Positions 22,165-30,071 of a stretch of DNA of 64,000 bases are shown here, in pieces. Location: NCBI GenBank assembly GCA_020444245.1, contig JAHLLI010000003.1, positions 124,001 through 188,000 on the forward strand, given 5' to 3'. Source of the DNA: Actinomycetales bacterium (GTDB lineage Bacteria; Actinomycetota; Actinomycetes; Actinomycetales; Cellulomonadaceae). The notes under the pieces were generated by a model. The model was not told the DNA's origin and searched no databases. It saw nothing but the letters and a program-made list of their open reading frames with translations. Each line of letters starts with the position of its first letter. Within the stretch, counting starts at the first letter, position 1. Both the position numbers and the translations under genes were made by a program.

Positions 22165-23103
22165 CAGCGCGCTGGCGAGGTCGCGGCGAGCGCGAGCGAC
22201 CCGCGGGTCGTCGGTGCCGACCACCGTGAACAGCGCGACGAGCCGCTCGCGGGTGCTCTCACGGTCCGGCCCGGTGGTGCGACGGACCACACCCAGCAGC
22301 CGGTCGAACGCCGCCTCGACGTCGCCGGAGGCCAGCTCGAGGTCCGCCATCGCGAGCTGTGCGTCCAGGTCGGCCAGGTCTGCGGCACGCGCCGTGACGT
22401 CCGTCGGGTCGAGCCCCTCGACCCGACGGAGCAGGTCGACCTGGGCGAGCCCGGCGGCGGCCATGTCGTCCCGCGGGTTCTGCGCGAGCGCGCGACGGTA
22501 GGCGTCGGCCGCGCCGGCCAGGTCCCCGGCCTCGATGGCGTCGTACGCCTCCTGGTGGAGCGGCGGCAGGGGTGGTTCGACGGGCTCGGCGGGCTCGGCG
22601 TCCGGCGCCTGCTCGGTCGGCGGCCCGACCCGTCCGGTGATCGAGTTGGCCTCGGCCACCTCCAGCAGCCGATCGAGCAGGGCGCGGATGTCCTCGCGTC
22701 CGGCCGGCCCCTGGAACAGCGGCACGGGCTGGCCGCGCAGCACGCCGAGCACGGTCGGGATCGCCTCGGCGCCGATCGCCTGGGCCAGCTGGGGGTTGGC
22801 GTCGGCGTCCAGGCGGGCGACCAGGAGCCGGCCGTCCAGCTCGGCCGCCAACGCGACGAGGTCGGCGGCCACCTGGGTGCTGACCTCGCTCCACGAGGCC
22901 CACAGCACCAGCACCACGGGCACGGTCGACGACTGCTGCACGACGGCGCCGAACCCGGCCTCGTCGGTGATGTCGACCACCGCGGACGTGGGCGCACCGG
23001 GCGCGGTCGTGGGCCCGGCGGGTGGGGCCTGCCGGCCGAGCCCGGACAGGTCGACGGCACCGCGGATGTCGAGCCGCGGACGGGGGTCAGGGGTCTGCGT
23101 CAT
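22159..23103 (-). CDS. YbbN/CnoX-like thioredoxin-TPR co-chaperone
   Basis: This 314-residue protein has an N-terminal thioredoxin fold and a C-terminal TPR region, the layout of YbbN (chaperedoxin). The thioredoxin active site reads WASWSEVS where CXXC would be, so both redox cysteines are missing. The cis-proline segment AEAIPTVLGVLRGQPV is kept. The TPR part starts near residue 180 (HQEAYDAIEAGDLAGAADAYRRAL). The family binds unfolded proteins and hands them to chaperones. The ATG has a GAGGA ribosome-binding site. It follows the lipoprotein gene by 27 nt and may belong to that unit. Confidence 0.85.
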   Translation of the reverse strand: MTQTPDPRPRLDIRGAVDLSGLGRQAPPAGPTTAPGAPTSAVVDITDEAGFGAVVQQSSTVPVVLVLWASWSEVSTQVAADLVALAAELDGRLLVARLDADANPQLAQAIGAEAIPTVLGVLRGQPVPLFQGPAGREDIRALLDRLLEVAEANSITGRVGPPTEQAPDAEPAEPVEPPLPPLHQEAYDAIEAGDLAGAADAYRRALAQNPRDDMAAAGLAQVDLLRRVEGLDPTDVTARAADLADLDAQLAMADLELASGDVEAAFDRLLGVVRRTTGPDRESTRERLVALFTVVGTDDPRVARARRDLASALY

Positions 23104-23130
23104 CGTGTCCTCGAGCGACGGGTGATGGAG

Positions 23131-24162
23131 TCAGGATCCGGTGACCTGGACGGGCACGTGCTCGGCGCCGAGCACCGTGACCGGGTCGGTGGAACCGGCG
23201 GGCGGCACGGCGAAGGCCACCGTGCTCAGCCAGTGGATGGCCAGGTCCTTCTTGACCGTGTTCGTGCCGAGCAGGGCAGCGGTCTGGTCGGCGATCGTCA
23301 GGGTCGAGTCGACCAGCGTCAGCGTGGTGACCGTCTCGACGGAGCCCACCACGATGGCGCCACCGTCGGCGGTCTCCAGCGCCCACGGGCCGGTCGTGCC
23401 CGGGGTGTAGGTCTCGGTGACCGAACCCTTGCCGATCGCGGCCTTCCACGCGTCGCGCTGCTCGGCGATCCGGACCCGCAGCGGGTCCTGGGTGAACTCG
23501 CCCGCGTACTGCGACGCGTCGCCGTTGGTGAGCACGTCGACGTAGTGGCCGATCACGTCCTGCGGCGTCAGTGCGGCCGGACCACCGTTGACAGGTACCG
23601 GTGCGCTGCCGTGGTCGGGTTGCATCGTGGCCGGCATCTCGACGCCGCCGTACAGCCGCTCCCACGACCACAGCTGGTACTGCTCGCGGGGCGCCTCCTG
23701 CACGAGCGTGAGCAGGAGCGGTGCCTGCAGGTCCTCGGGCGGGTCGGTGACCACCATGAGCACCCGCGGCCAGGTGGTCGTCGCCGGGTCGATCACCGTC
23801 TGCGCGCCGGCCGGCACGGTCGTGATCGCGTCGGCGCCGCCCTGGGTGGCCAGCACGTACTGGGCCCGACGCATCTGGGCTGCGGGGCCGGTCAGGCGGG
23901 TGGCCAGGCCGGTGTCGATCTGGTCCAGCTGTCCGGACAGGTCGTCGCCTCCCGCCGCCGCCGCGGCGAGCGCTGCGGTGTCCGCCTGCTCGACGACCCC
24001 GGTGACGTCACCGAGGATGCGCCCGAGCTGGTCGGGGCCGAGAGCGGGCGGCGCCTCGGCGAGCACCGCGTCCGGCGTCGGCTCGGGCAGCGGGGCGGCG
24101 CACGAGGTCAGCACGCCGCCGAGCACCAGGGCCGCGACGAGCGTGGCGGGACGGCGCCTCAT
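23131..24162 (-). CDS. Secreted lipoprotein of unknown function
   Basis: This 343-residue protein begins with a lipoprotein signal peptide: basic MRRRP, a hydrophobic stretch, and the lipobox LTSC with the lipidated cysteine near residue 21. The mature part is extracytoplasmic and contains a WPRVLMVVTDPPEDLQAPLLL strand region and a later domain (DVIGHYVDVLTNGDASQYAG onward). I do not recognise a catalytic motif. The ATG overlaps the upstream membrane-protein stop as ATGA and has an exceptionally strong GAAGGAGGAGG ribosome-binding site. It probably works with that membrane protein at the cell surface; this is inference from coupling only. Confidence 0.8.
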   Translation of the reverse strand: MRRRPATLVAALVLGGVLTSCAAPLPEPTPDAVLAEAPPALGPDQLGRILGDVTGVVEQADTAALAAAAAGGDDLSGQLDQIDTGLATRLTGPAAQMRRAQYVLATQGGADAITTVPAGAQTVIDPATTTWPRVLMVVTDPPEDLQAPLLLTLVQEAPREQYQLWSWERLYGGVEMPATMQPDHGSAPVPVNGGPAALTPQDVIGHYVDVLTNGDASQYAGEFTQDPLRVRIAEQRDAWKAAIGKGSVTETYTPGTTGPWALETADGGAIVVGSVETVTTLTLVDSTLTIADQTAALLGTNTVKKDLAIHWLSTVAFAVPPAGSTDPVTVLGAEHVPVQVTGS

Positions 24163-26006
24163 CGGTCCTCCTCCTTCGAGGCGCGGGGGTCGGCACCGAA
24201 ACGCTGCTCCCTGGCCTGGGTGGTGGCGGCGGGCAGCCCCCACGCGCGCCGCCAGGCGTCGCCGGACGGCCCCGAGACCGTGGGCGGCTCGGGGAGCGCG
24301 ACCGGCTCCTCGGACTCCGGCTCGGGGATCCACGGCTCGACCACGTCGCGCTGCCGCCCCCGCAGGCGGCCGAAGGTTCGCCGAGCCCAGCTGCCCTGGG
24401 AGCGCTCCGCAGGAGCAGGGCCAGGCTCGGGCGTCCCCGGCATCGGGGCCGGTGACGACTCGACCGCGGCCGGGACCGATGGTGTGGGCCCGGGCGCTGC
24501 CGCCGGCGCCACGGGCGGAGCGGCCTGAACCGGTGGCGTCGACCAGGCCGGCATCACGGGGTGCTCGTCGGGCGCGGCGCCACCCTGGGGCGGCTCGGAG
24601 CGGGCGCGGCGTCCGTGACGGCGGGCCGTCGGCTCGGCGCGGGATCCCTCCACCGCCGTGGGCGGGGTCTGCGCCGTGGGCGGGGTCTGCGCCGCGGCCG
24701 ATGCCTGCTCGGCGGGCGCCGTCGCGGCCTCAGGGATCCGCGCCGGCCCGGGGACCGACTCCCCCGGCGCACCTGCAGGGCGCGCGTCGGCGGCGAGGGC
24801 CGCGGCCCGCTCCCGCTCCTCCCGCTCGCGCATCTCACGCAGCGCCCGACGGGTGAGCGGGACCTCACCGCTCGGCGGCAGCGTTCCCGCGGAACCGGGC
24901 GCGGCAGCCTCGTCCTCGGCGGCAGGCTCATGGGCGACGGGCGGTGGCTGCTCGTCCGGCCGCTCGGGCACCCCCACCACAGGCTCAGCGGAGCCAGACG
25001 TCGTCTCCTCGGCCGCAGGTGCCGGCCGCGCGACCGTCCATCGCACCGGGGCCGAGCGACGCCCGGGCGCGGTCGGCGCGGCGGGTGCCTCGGGCTCGGC
25101 CACCGTGGCGGCCGGAGCGACCCGCGAGTGGCGGCCGGTCCTGGTCGGGGCCTCCTCGAGCGCGGCGGCTGCGGCGCCGGCGGGGATCGGGACGAGCGCG
25201 TCCCACACCCGGGCGGTTCGCCCCACCAGTCCGGCGCCGAGCGCGGGGCGCCAGGCCCGCAGTCCCAGCAGCACCCACCACAGCACGCCGAGCGCCAGGA
25301 GCACGCCGCCGACGATCAGGCCGGGTCGCAGCCACGGAGTGGTCACCACCTGGGGCCAGGCGAGGGTCAGCTCGACCGGACCGCCGCCAGGGGCCGCGGC
25401 CAGCACGCTCCAGCGGCCGGCCTCCCGCTGCCACGTGTAGACGACCGTCCCGGTGCCGGTGACCTGGTCGACCCACAGGTCGGAGCCGGTCGGGTCCGCG
25501 ACGGTGGTGGCCCCGGCGTCCGGTGCTGTGCTCTCGGTGGCGCCATCGGTGGGCGCGGCGCTCTCGGTGGGCGACGCGGTCTCGGTGGGCGACGCGGTCT
25601 CGGTGGGCGACGCGGTCTCGGTCGCGGACCCCGTCGCAGACTCCGAGCCGCTTGGCGACGCGGTACCCGGCGCGGCCGTCGCCTCGGTCCCCGAGGCGGA
25701 CTCGGTGGCGAGCTCGGTCCGGCTGGCCAGACCCGTGACGTGGGTCGCCGGGTCGGCGCCGATCCACGCCTCGACGTCCGCCGTCCGCCCGAGAGCGACC
25801 ACCACGGGGCCGGCACCGTGCGCGGTGACCGTCACTCGGTCGGCCGCGAGGTCGAGCACCCCCGGGTCGGTGACGAGATAGGTGTCGGAGGTGGCCGACG
25901 CACTCAGGGTGTCCGAGGGGCGCCAGACGGTCGCCGAGGCGACGCCCAGGCCGGCCGCGGCGGCGCCCAGCAGGCACAGCAACGACGCGATGAGGCGAGG
26001 CAGCAC
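24159..26006 (-). CDS. Two-pass membrane protein with Ser/Thr/Pro-rich linker and long cytoplasmic tail
   Basis: This 615-residue protein has an N-terminal membrane segment (LIASLLCLLGAAAAGLGVAS), an extracellular domain, a Ser/Thr/Glu/Pro-rich linker (about residues 100-165) containing three TETASP-type repeats, a second extracellular segment, and a second membrane helix near LIVGGVLLALGVLWWVLLGL (about 225-250). The remaining 350 residues are Pro/Ala/Arg-rich, probably disordered and cytoplasmic. No enzyme motif is visible. It is translated ahead of the lipoprotein with an ATGA overlap, so the two probably form a surface complex. The GTG start has a ribosome-binding site (AAAGGGA). The family is unrecognised. 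Confidence 0.75.
   Translation of the reverse strand: MLPRLIASLLCLLGAAAAGLGVASATVWRPSDTLSASATSDTYLVTDPGVLDLAADRVTVTAHGAGPVVVALGRTADVEAWIGADPATHVTGLASRTELATESASGTEATAAPGTASPSGSESATGSATETASPTETASPTETASPTESAAPTDGATESTAPDAGATTVADPTGSDLWVDQVTGTGTVVYTWQREAGRWSVLAAAPGGGPVELTLAWPQVVTTPWLRPGLIVGGVLLALGVLWWVLLGLRAWRPALGAGLVGRTARVWDALVPIPAGAAAAALEEAPTRTGRHSRVAPAATVAEPEAPAAPTAPGRRSAPVRWTVARPAPAAEETTSGSAEPVVGVPERPDEQPPPVAHEPAAEDEAAAPGSAGTLPPSGEVPLTRRALREMREREERERAAALAADARPAGAPGESVPGPARIPEAATAPAEQASAAAQTPPTAQTPPTAVEGSRAEPTARRHGRRARSEPPQGGAAPDEHPVMPAWSTPPVQAAPPVAPAAAPGPTPSVPAAVESSPAPMPGTPEPGPAPAERSQGSWARRTFGRLRGRQRDVVEPWIPEPESEEPVALPEPPTVSGPSGDAWRRAWGLPAATTQAREQRFGADPRASKEEDR
25563..25616 (-). repeat. 18-nt tandem repeat, three perfect copies
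   Basis: The unit CTCGGTGGGCGACGCGGT (plus strand) occurs three times head to tail with a partial fourth. It is in frame and encodes the TETASP-type linker repeats of the membrane protein. Slippage would change linker length without shifting the frame. Confidence 0.9.
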
Positions 26007-26110
26007 GGATCGGTCCCTTTCGACGTGACGCCCCAGGATAGGCGAGCCCCGTGCGAGGTGCGTGCCCGACAGCTGCCGGGACGGGGGTGGGTCCCCGGTG
26101 TCGGGACGGT

Positions 26111-26116
26111 TAGGCT
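26111..26116 (+). promoter_or_regulatory. Probable -10 element for the coiled-coil gene
   Basis: TAGGCT lies about 90 nt before the GTG at 26204, predicting a 5' untranslated region of about 80 nt. The 26007-26203 gap is otherwise empty apart from the ribosome-binding site at 26194-26198. Confidence 0.4.
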
Positions 26117-26203
26117 GGTCCGAGTGCCGCCGCCCTACCGGCGACGGCGGCGGTCGCGGCCCGGCCCCTGCGGCTGCACCCGAGAGCTCTGCTGGAGGTA
26201 CTG

Positions 26204-28399
26204 GTGTCTGACGAGCGAGCGATCTTCCCGGTCGTGCTCCGCGGCTACGACCGCACCCAGGTCGAGCAGCGGCTCGGCGAGCTCGAGCGCCAGCTGCACG
26301 AGGCCCGCGCCCAGGTCGAGCAGATGGACACCCGCTCGATGCAGATCGCCGGCGAGCTGTCCGAGGCCCACCGGCAGCTGCGCGAGGCGGAGCGCCCCAC
26401 CTACTCCGGGCTCGGCTCCCGGATCGAGCAGCTCCTGCGGTCCGCCGAGGAGCAGTCCTCCGACGTGCTCGCCCAGGCCAACGCCCAGGCGGCCGACGCG
26501 ATGGCCCGAGCCAAGCTGGCAGCCGGCCAGCTGCGCGCGCGGGCCGAGAACGAGGTCGCGGAGATGCTCGCGACCGCCCGACGCGAGGCCGAGGAGCTGC
26601 GCAGCACCGCCCAGGCCGAGTCCGAGTCGACCCTGACCTCTGCCCAGCGCCGCGCCGAGGAGCTGGTGGGCTCGGCCGAGCGCGAGGCGGCGCGGATCTC
26701 CAGCGCGATCACCACCGAAGAGGCCGAGCGCCGCGGCAGCCTCGAGCGCGAGCTGGGCACCCAGCGGGCCACCGTCGAGCGCGAGACCACCGAGTTGCGG
26801 GTGAGCACCGAGCAGTACGCCACCGAGCTGCGTGCGACGACCGAGCGCGAGACCACCGAGCTGCGCGAGGAGACCGAGCGGTACGCCGCCGAGCTGCGCG
26901 CGACCGCGGACGCCGAGACCACGACCCTGCGGCAGCGCACCGAGGCCGAGACCGCCGCCCAGCGCACGGAGGCGGAGCAGTACGCAGCACAGCTGCGGGC
27001 CACCGCCGAGCGTGAGGTCGCCGAGCTGCGCGAGGCCGTCGAGACCGAGGTCGGAGCACTGCGCGCGAAGGCCGCCGAGCAGGCCGACGAGGTGCGCAAC
27101 GCCGCCGAGCGGGACGCCCGGTCCATCCGGACGACCGCCGAGCAGGAGGCCACGGCCCTGCGCACCGAGGCCGATCAGTACGCGGGGTACGTGCGGGCCA
27201 CCGCCGACCGCGAGGTCGCGGAGCTGCGCTCGTCGGTCGCCGAGGAGGCCACCTCCGCACGCGCGGCGCTCGCCGAGGAGCTCGCGACCGTGCGGGCCGA
27301 GGCCGAGGACTACGCGAGCGTGCTGCGCGCGACCGTCGACCGCGAGACCACCGAGCTGCGCGAGACCACCGAGCGCGAGGCGGGCCACCTGCGCGCCACA
27401 GCGCGGCGGGAGACCACCGAGCTGCGCGAGACCACCGAGCGCGAGACCACCGAGCTGCGCGAGACCACCCGACTGGAGGTCGACCGCCAGCTCTCCGAGG
27501 CCAGGCGCGCTGCGGCGGAGATGCTCCGCGAGGCGAGCACCGAGGCAGAGGCCAAGCGTTCCGCGGCAGCGAAGCTCCTCGCGGACGCCGAGGTGGAGAT
27601 CGCGACCAAGCGCGAGGAGGCCGAGCGCGCGGACGCCGAGCGCCACGACGCCGCGCGCCTGGCCACCGAGAAGATGGTGTCCGACGCCGAGGCCCACGCG
27701 GCCGACGCCGAGCAGCGGGTGGCCCACGCCCTCGAGCAGGCCGAGAAGATCCGCAACGACGCCGACGCGCACGCCAAGGAGCTGGTGTCCAACGCCCGCC
27801 GCAACGCCGACCGGGTCGTCAGCGACGCGCGCGAGCACGCCGAGACCACGCTGTCGGACGCGATGACCGAGGCCGAGCGGGAGCGCACCACCGCCCAGCG
27901 CCAGGTCGAGGACCTCAACCGCCAGCGCGAGGCGATCACGTCCTACCTCGACGAGCTGCGCAGCCTGCTCGGCCACGAGCCGGTCCCCTCGCTGACCATG
28001 CTGGCCAAGGCGGAGGCGGCCGAGGCACGGTTCATCGACGAAGCCGTGGAGACCACCGACGCGGACGCCGAGGGCCAGGACTCGGCCGAGGAGACCGAGG
28101 GCGGGGACGAGGCGCCCGAGGCGACCGAGGACCAGGCCGGGGACGCCGACGACTCCACCGAGCCGGAGGGCGAGGCACAGGGTGACGCAGAGGCCGCTCC
28201 GGAGGCCGACGCCGCGACCGAGCCCGAGGCCGACACCGACGGCGAGACCGTCGCCACCCTTCCCGAGCAGCGCGGCGAGCCGGACGAGAGCGCGGAGGAC
28301 GTCGCCGAGGCGACGGCCGAGGTCGAGACCGACGGCCAGGACGACGAGCCGACCGGGGACGAGCCCCAGCGCGGCCAGAAGGCCCGTGCCGGCCGCTGA
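26204..28399 (+). CDS. Large DivIVA/Scy-like coiled-coil protein
   Basis: This 731-residue protein starts with a short DivIVA-like module (IFPVVLRGYDRTQVEQRLGELE, residues about 7-28; RGYD followed by a hydrophobic helix). An almost continuous coiled coil extends to about residue 600, rich in Glu/Arg/Ala/Thr with heptad-like repeats such as RETTELRETTE. The last 120 residues are an acidic Glu/Asp/Ala tail. Streptomyces Scy and FilP and other actinobacterial polarity scaffolds have this build, so a cytoskeletal or polar-organising role is likely. GGAGG sits 6 nt before the GTG start. The downstream gene overlaps by 14 nt. The exact orthology is not established. Confidence 0.8.
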   Translation: MSDERAIFPVVLRGYDRTQVEQRLGELERQLHEARAQVEQMDTRSMQIAGELSEAHRQLREAERPTYSGLGSRIEQLLRSAEEQSSDVLAQANAQAADAMARAKLAAGQLRARAENEVAEMLATARREAEELRSTAQAESESTLTSAQRRAEELVGSAEREAARISSAITTEEAERRGSLERELGTQRATVERETTELRVSTEQYATELRATTERETTELREETERYAAELRATADAETTTLRQRTEAETAAQRTEAEQYAAQLRATAEREVAELREAVETEVGALRAKAAEQADEVRNAAERDARSIRTTAEQEATALRTEADQYAGYVRATADREVAELRSSVAEEATSARAALAEELATVRAEAEDYASVLRATVDRETTELRETTEREAGHLRATARRETTELRETTERETTELRETTRLEVDRQLSEARRAAAEMLREASTEAEAKRSAAAKLLADAEVEIATKREEAERADAERHDAARLATEKMVSDAEAHAADAEQRVAHALEQAEKIRNDADAHAKELVSNARRNADRVVSDAREHAETTLSDAMTEAERERTTAQRQVEDLNRQREAITSYLDELRSLLGHEPVPSLTMLAKAEAAEARFIDEAVETTDADAEGQDSAEETEGGDEAPEATEDQAGDADDSTEPEGEAQGDAEAAPEADAATEPEADTDGETVATLPEQRGEPDESAEDVAEATAEVETDGQDDEPTGDEPQRGQKARAGR
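26770..27475 (+). repeat. Internally repetitive coiled-coil coding region
   Basis: Near-identical nucleotide blocks of the form GAGACCACCGAGCTGCGCGA recur many times, densest at 27340-27475. They encode RETTELR/ETTERE heptads. The repetition at DNA level, not only protein level, suggests recent internal duplication. Confidence 0.8.
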
Positions 28400-28865
28400 G
28401 CCTCCCGTGCCCGAGCAGACCGGCGCCGCCGACGAGCCGGCGCGGTCGGCGGACGACCGGCGAGCAGAGCGGGCCGAGGCCGCCCGGGCGCACGCCGAGG
28501 CGCTGGACCGCCGCCGCGCCAAGGAGACCGAGCGCGCACGCGCCCTGATCGCCGAGTTCCTGGCGCAGGCGCGCGAGCGTGGCCTGGCGACGGTCGAGCT
28601 GCGGGCCCGCTCCGCCGACGGCCGCTGGCGTTACCGGACCGGCCTGCACGGGTGGTACCTGCGCCGCAACGAGACCGTCGCGCTGACCCCCGACGGCGAG
28701 TTCTACCTCACGACCGCCCCGTCGTCACCGCTGGCGCTGGTTCGCGGGGTGCGCCTGACACCGTCGGACCCACCGCTGGTGCTCGGCGCCGGTGCGCGGG
28801 ACGGGGAGTCGATCGACCTGGCCGACGCCCTGGCCCGGGTCCTGGACGGCGCCGCGGGCTCGTAG
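28386..28865 (+). CDS. Small conserved-looking protein coupled to the coiled-coil gene
   Basis: This 159-residue protein has a charged helical N-terminal half (DDRRAERAEAARAHAEALDR) and a compact C-terminal domain (VELRARSADGRWRYRTGLHG, then FYLTTAP and SIDLADALARVL). I do not recognise the family. The start is uncertain: GTG 28386, with AGAAGG just upstream, overlaps the coiled-coil gene by 14 nt; GTG 28407 is the alternative. Overlap and shared orientation suggest it acts together with the coiled-coil protein. Confidence 0.7.
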   Translation: MPAAEPPVPEQTGAADEPARSADDRRAERAEAARAHAEALDRRRAKETERARALIAEFLAQARERGLATVELRARSADGRWRYRTGLHGWYLRRNETVALTPDGEFYLTTAPSSPLALVRGVRLTPSDPPLVLGAGARDGESIDLADALARVLDGAAGS

Positions 28866-28873
28866 CGGGCCGG

Positions 28874-29245
28874 TCACGGCTGCCAGGTGCCGTCCCAGTC
28901 CCCCAGCGGACCGCTGGTGGTGTACTCGCGCAGGTAGGTGATCAGCCCGTCCCGGACATGCGCCACCGAACGGCCCTCCACCTGCGCGCGCACGCCCTGC
29001 CAGGTGACCTCGAGCGCCCACTGCGCGGTGATGACGCCGTCCGACTCGGACTCCTCGGCGATCTCGACGGTGTGCACCATGCCGCCCGCGCGGATCCAGC
29101 CACTCAACCAGTCCACCACGGCGTCGGCGCCGCGCAGCACGACCCCGTGCGAGTCGACCACCACGCACCCGTCGTCCAGCACCGCGCGCGCCGCCGAGAC
29201 GTCCCGGCAGAGCCAGGCGTCCAGATACGCGCGCAGTGGGTTCAT
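28874..29245 (-). CDS. NTF2/SnoaL-like protein
   Basis: This 123-residue protein has the cone-shaped NTF2-like fold pattern: an N-terminal helix (YLDAWLCRDVSAARAVLDDG), the VDSHGVVLRGADAVVDWLSG segment, and alternating strands ending in VAHVRDGLITYLREYTT. Such proteins are small-molecule binding modules or isomerases; the ligand is unknown. It lies 7 nt downstream of an alpha/beta hydrolase gene and is probably the last gene of that three-gene unit. Confidence 0.8.
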   Translation of the reverse strand: MNPLRAYLDAWLCRDVSAARAVLDDGCVVVDSHGVVLRGADAVVDWLSGWIRAGGMVHTVEIAEESESDGVITAQWALEVTWQGVRAQVEGRSVAHVRDGLITYLREYTTSGPLGDWDGTWQP

Positions 29246-29252
29246 GGGACGC

Positions 29253-30071
29253 TCAGCCGCCCGCCCGGTGCAGCAGCCCGCTCAGCGCGGCCGCGACGGG
29301 CTCCGGGTTCTCGATCGGCGTCATGTGGCCGGCCCGGGGAACCACGACGACCTCACAGCCCAGCGCCTCCGCCATCACCCCGGCGGCCTCCGGCGGCGCG
29401 ATCTCGTCCTGCTCGCCCACCAGGACGAGCGCCGGGCAGGTGACCTCGCGCAGCACCGCTGTGCGGTCGGGCCGCGCCGCCATCGCACGTTGTGCCCACG
29501 CCACGCCGCGTGGCCCCTGGTCGCCGATCCAGGTCTCCAGGTGCTCGACCAGGTCCGGACGGGTCACCCGGGAGGTCGCGCCGAGCAGCGTCGTGCGCAT
29601 GCCGAGCACGGGCTCGACCGAGTCCTCCGCGAGCACGGCGTCCGCGATCCGCAGGCGGTTGTCCCGAGCCGCGTCGGCGTCCGCGCCCGATCGCGTGTCC
29701 AGCAGCGCGAGACCCGCGAGGAGGTCGGCGTGGCGCTCGGCGAAGGCCATCGCGACGTACCCACCCATCGACAGCCCGGCGACCACCACGCGGGTCACGC
29801 CCGCGCCGCGCAGGGTCGCGGCGACCCCGTCGGCCATCACCTCGATCGACGGTCCCTGGCCACCGAGGGCCTCGGCCACGTCCTCGCCGATCGGAGAGAC
29901 CCCGAAACCCGGCAGGTCCACGGCGAGCACCGTCGGGTCGCCGGGCAGCAGGTCCGTCACGTCGAGCCACATGCGATGGTCCAGGGGGAAGCCGTGCAGC
30001 AGCACCAGCGGTACCGATCCGGGTCGCCCCGCGCGCAGCCGGTGCAGCGCGAGCATGCCGTCGGTGGTCAT
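29253..30071 (-). CDS. Alpha/beta-fold hydrolase
   Basis: This 272-residue protein has the oxyanion segment LVLLHGFPLDHRMW, the nucleophile elbow VAGLSMGGYVAM (Ser about 105), the acid in LVGEQDEIAPPEAA and the histidine in PRAGHMTPIENPE, so a complete triad is present. It most resembles small esterases or 3-oxoadipate-lactonase-like hydrolases. No signal peptide is visible. Its start overlaps the stop of the upstream hydrolase by 4 nt, so the two are co-translated. The substrate is unknown. Confidence 0.9.
   Translation of the reverse strand: MTTDGMLALHRLRAGRPGSVPLVLLHGFPLDHRMWLDVTDLLPGDPTVLAVDLPGFGVSPIGEDVAEALGGQGPSIEVMADGVAATLRGAGVTRVVVAGLSMGGYVAMAFAERHADLLAGLALLDTRSGADADAARDNRLRIADAVLAEDSVEPVLGMRTTLLGATSRVTRPDLVEHLETWIGDQGPRGVAWAQRAMAARPDRTAVLREVTCPALVLVGEQDEIAPPEAAGVMAEALGCEVVVVPRAGHMTPIENPEPVAAALSGLLHRAGG

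Noticed and set aside
19440-23060. A 1200-codon open frame on the minus strand across glgB and the maltokinase gene
   Set aside because: It is a codon-bias shadow typical of very G+C-rich DNA: composition is Arg/Val/His-rich, no domain is visible, and it lies opposite well-defined enzymes.
25563-25616. Direct repeats as a possible CRISPR or origin iteron cluster
   Set aside because: They are in frame within a coding linker and have no spacers or replication gene nearby.
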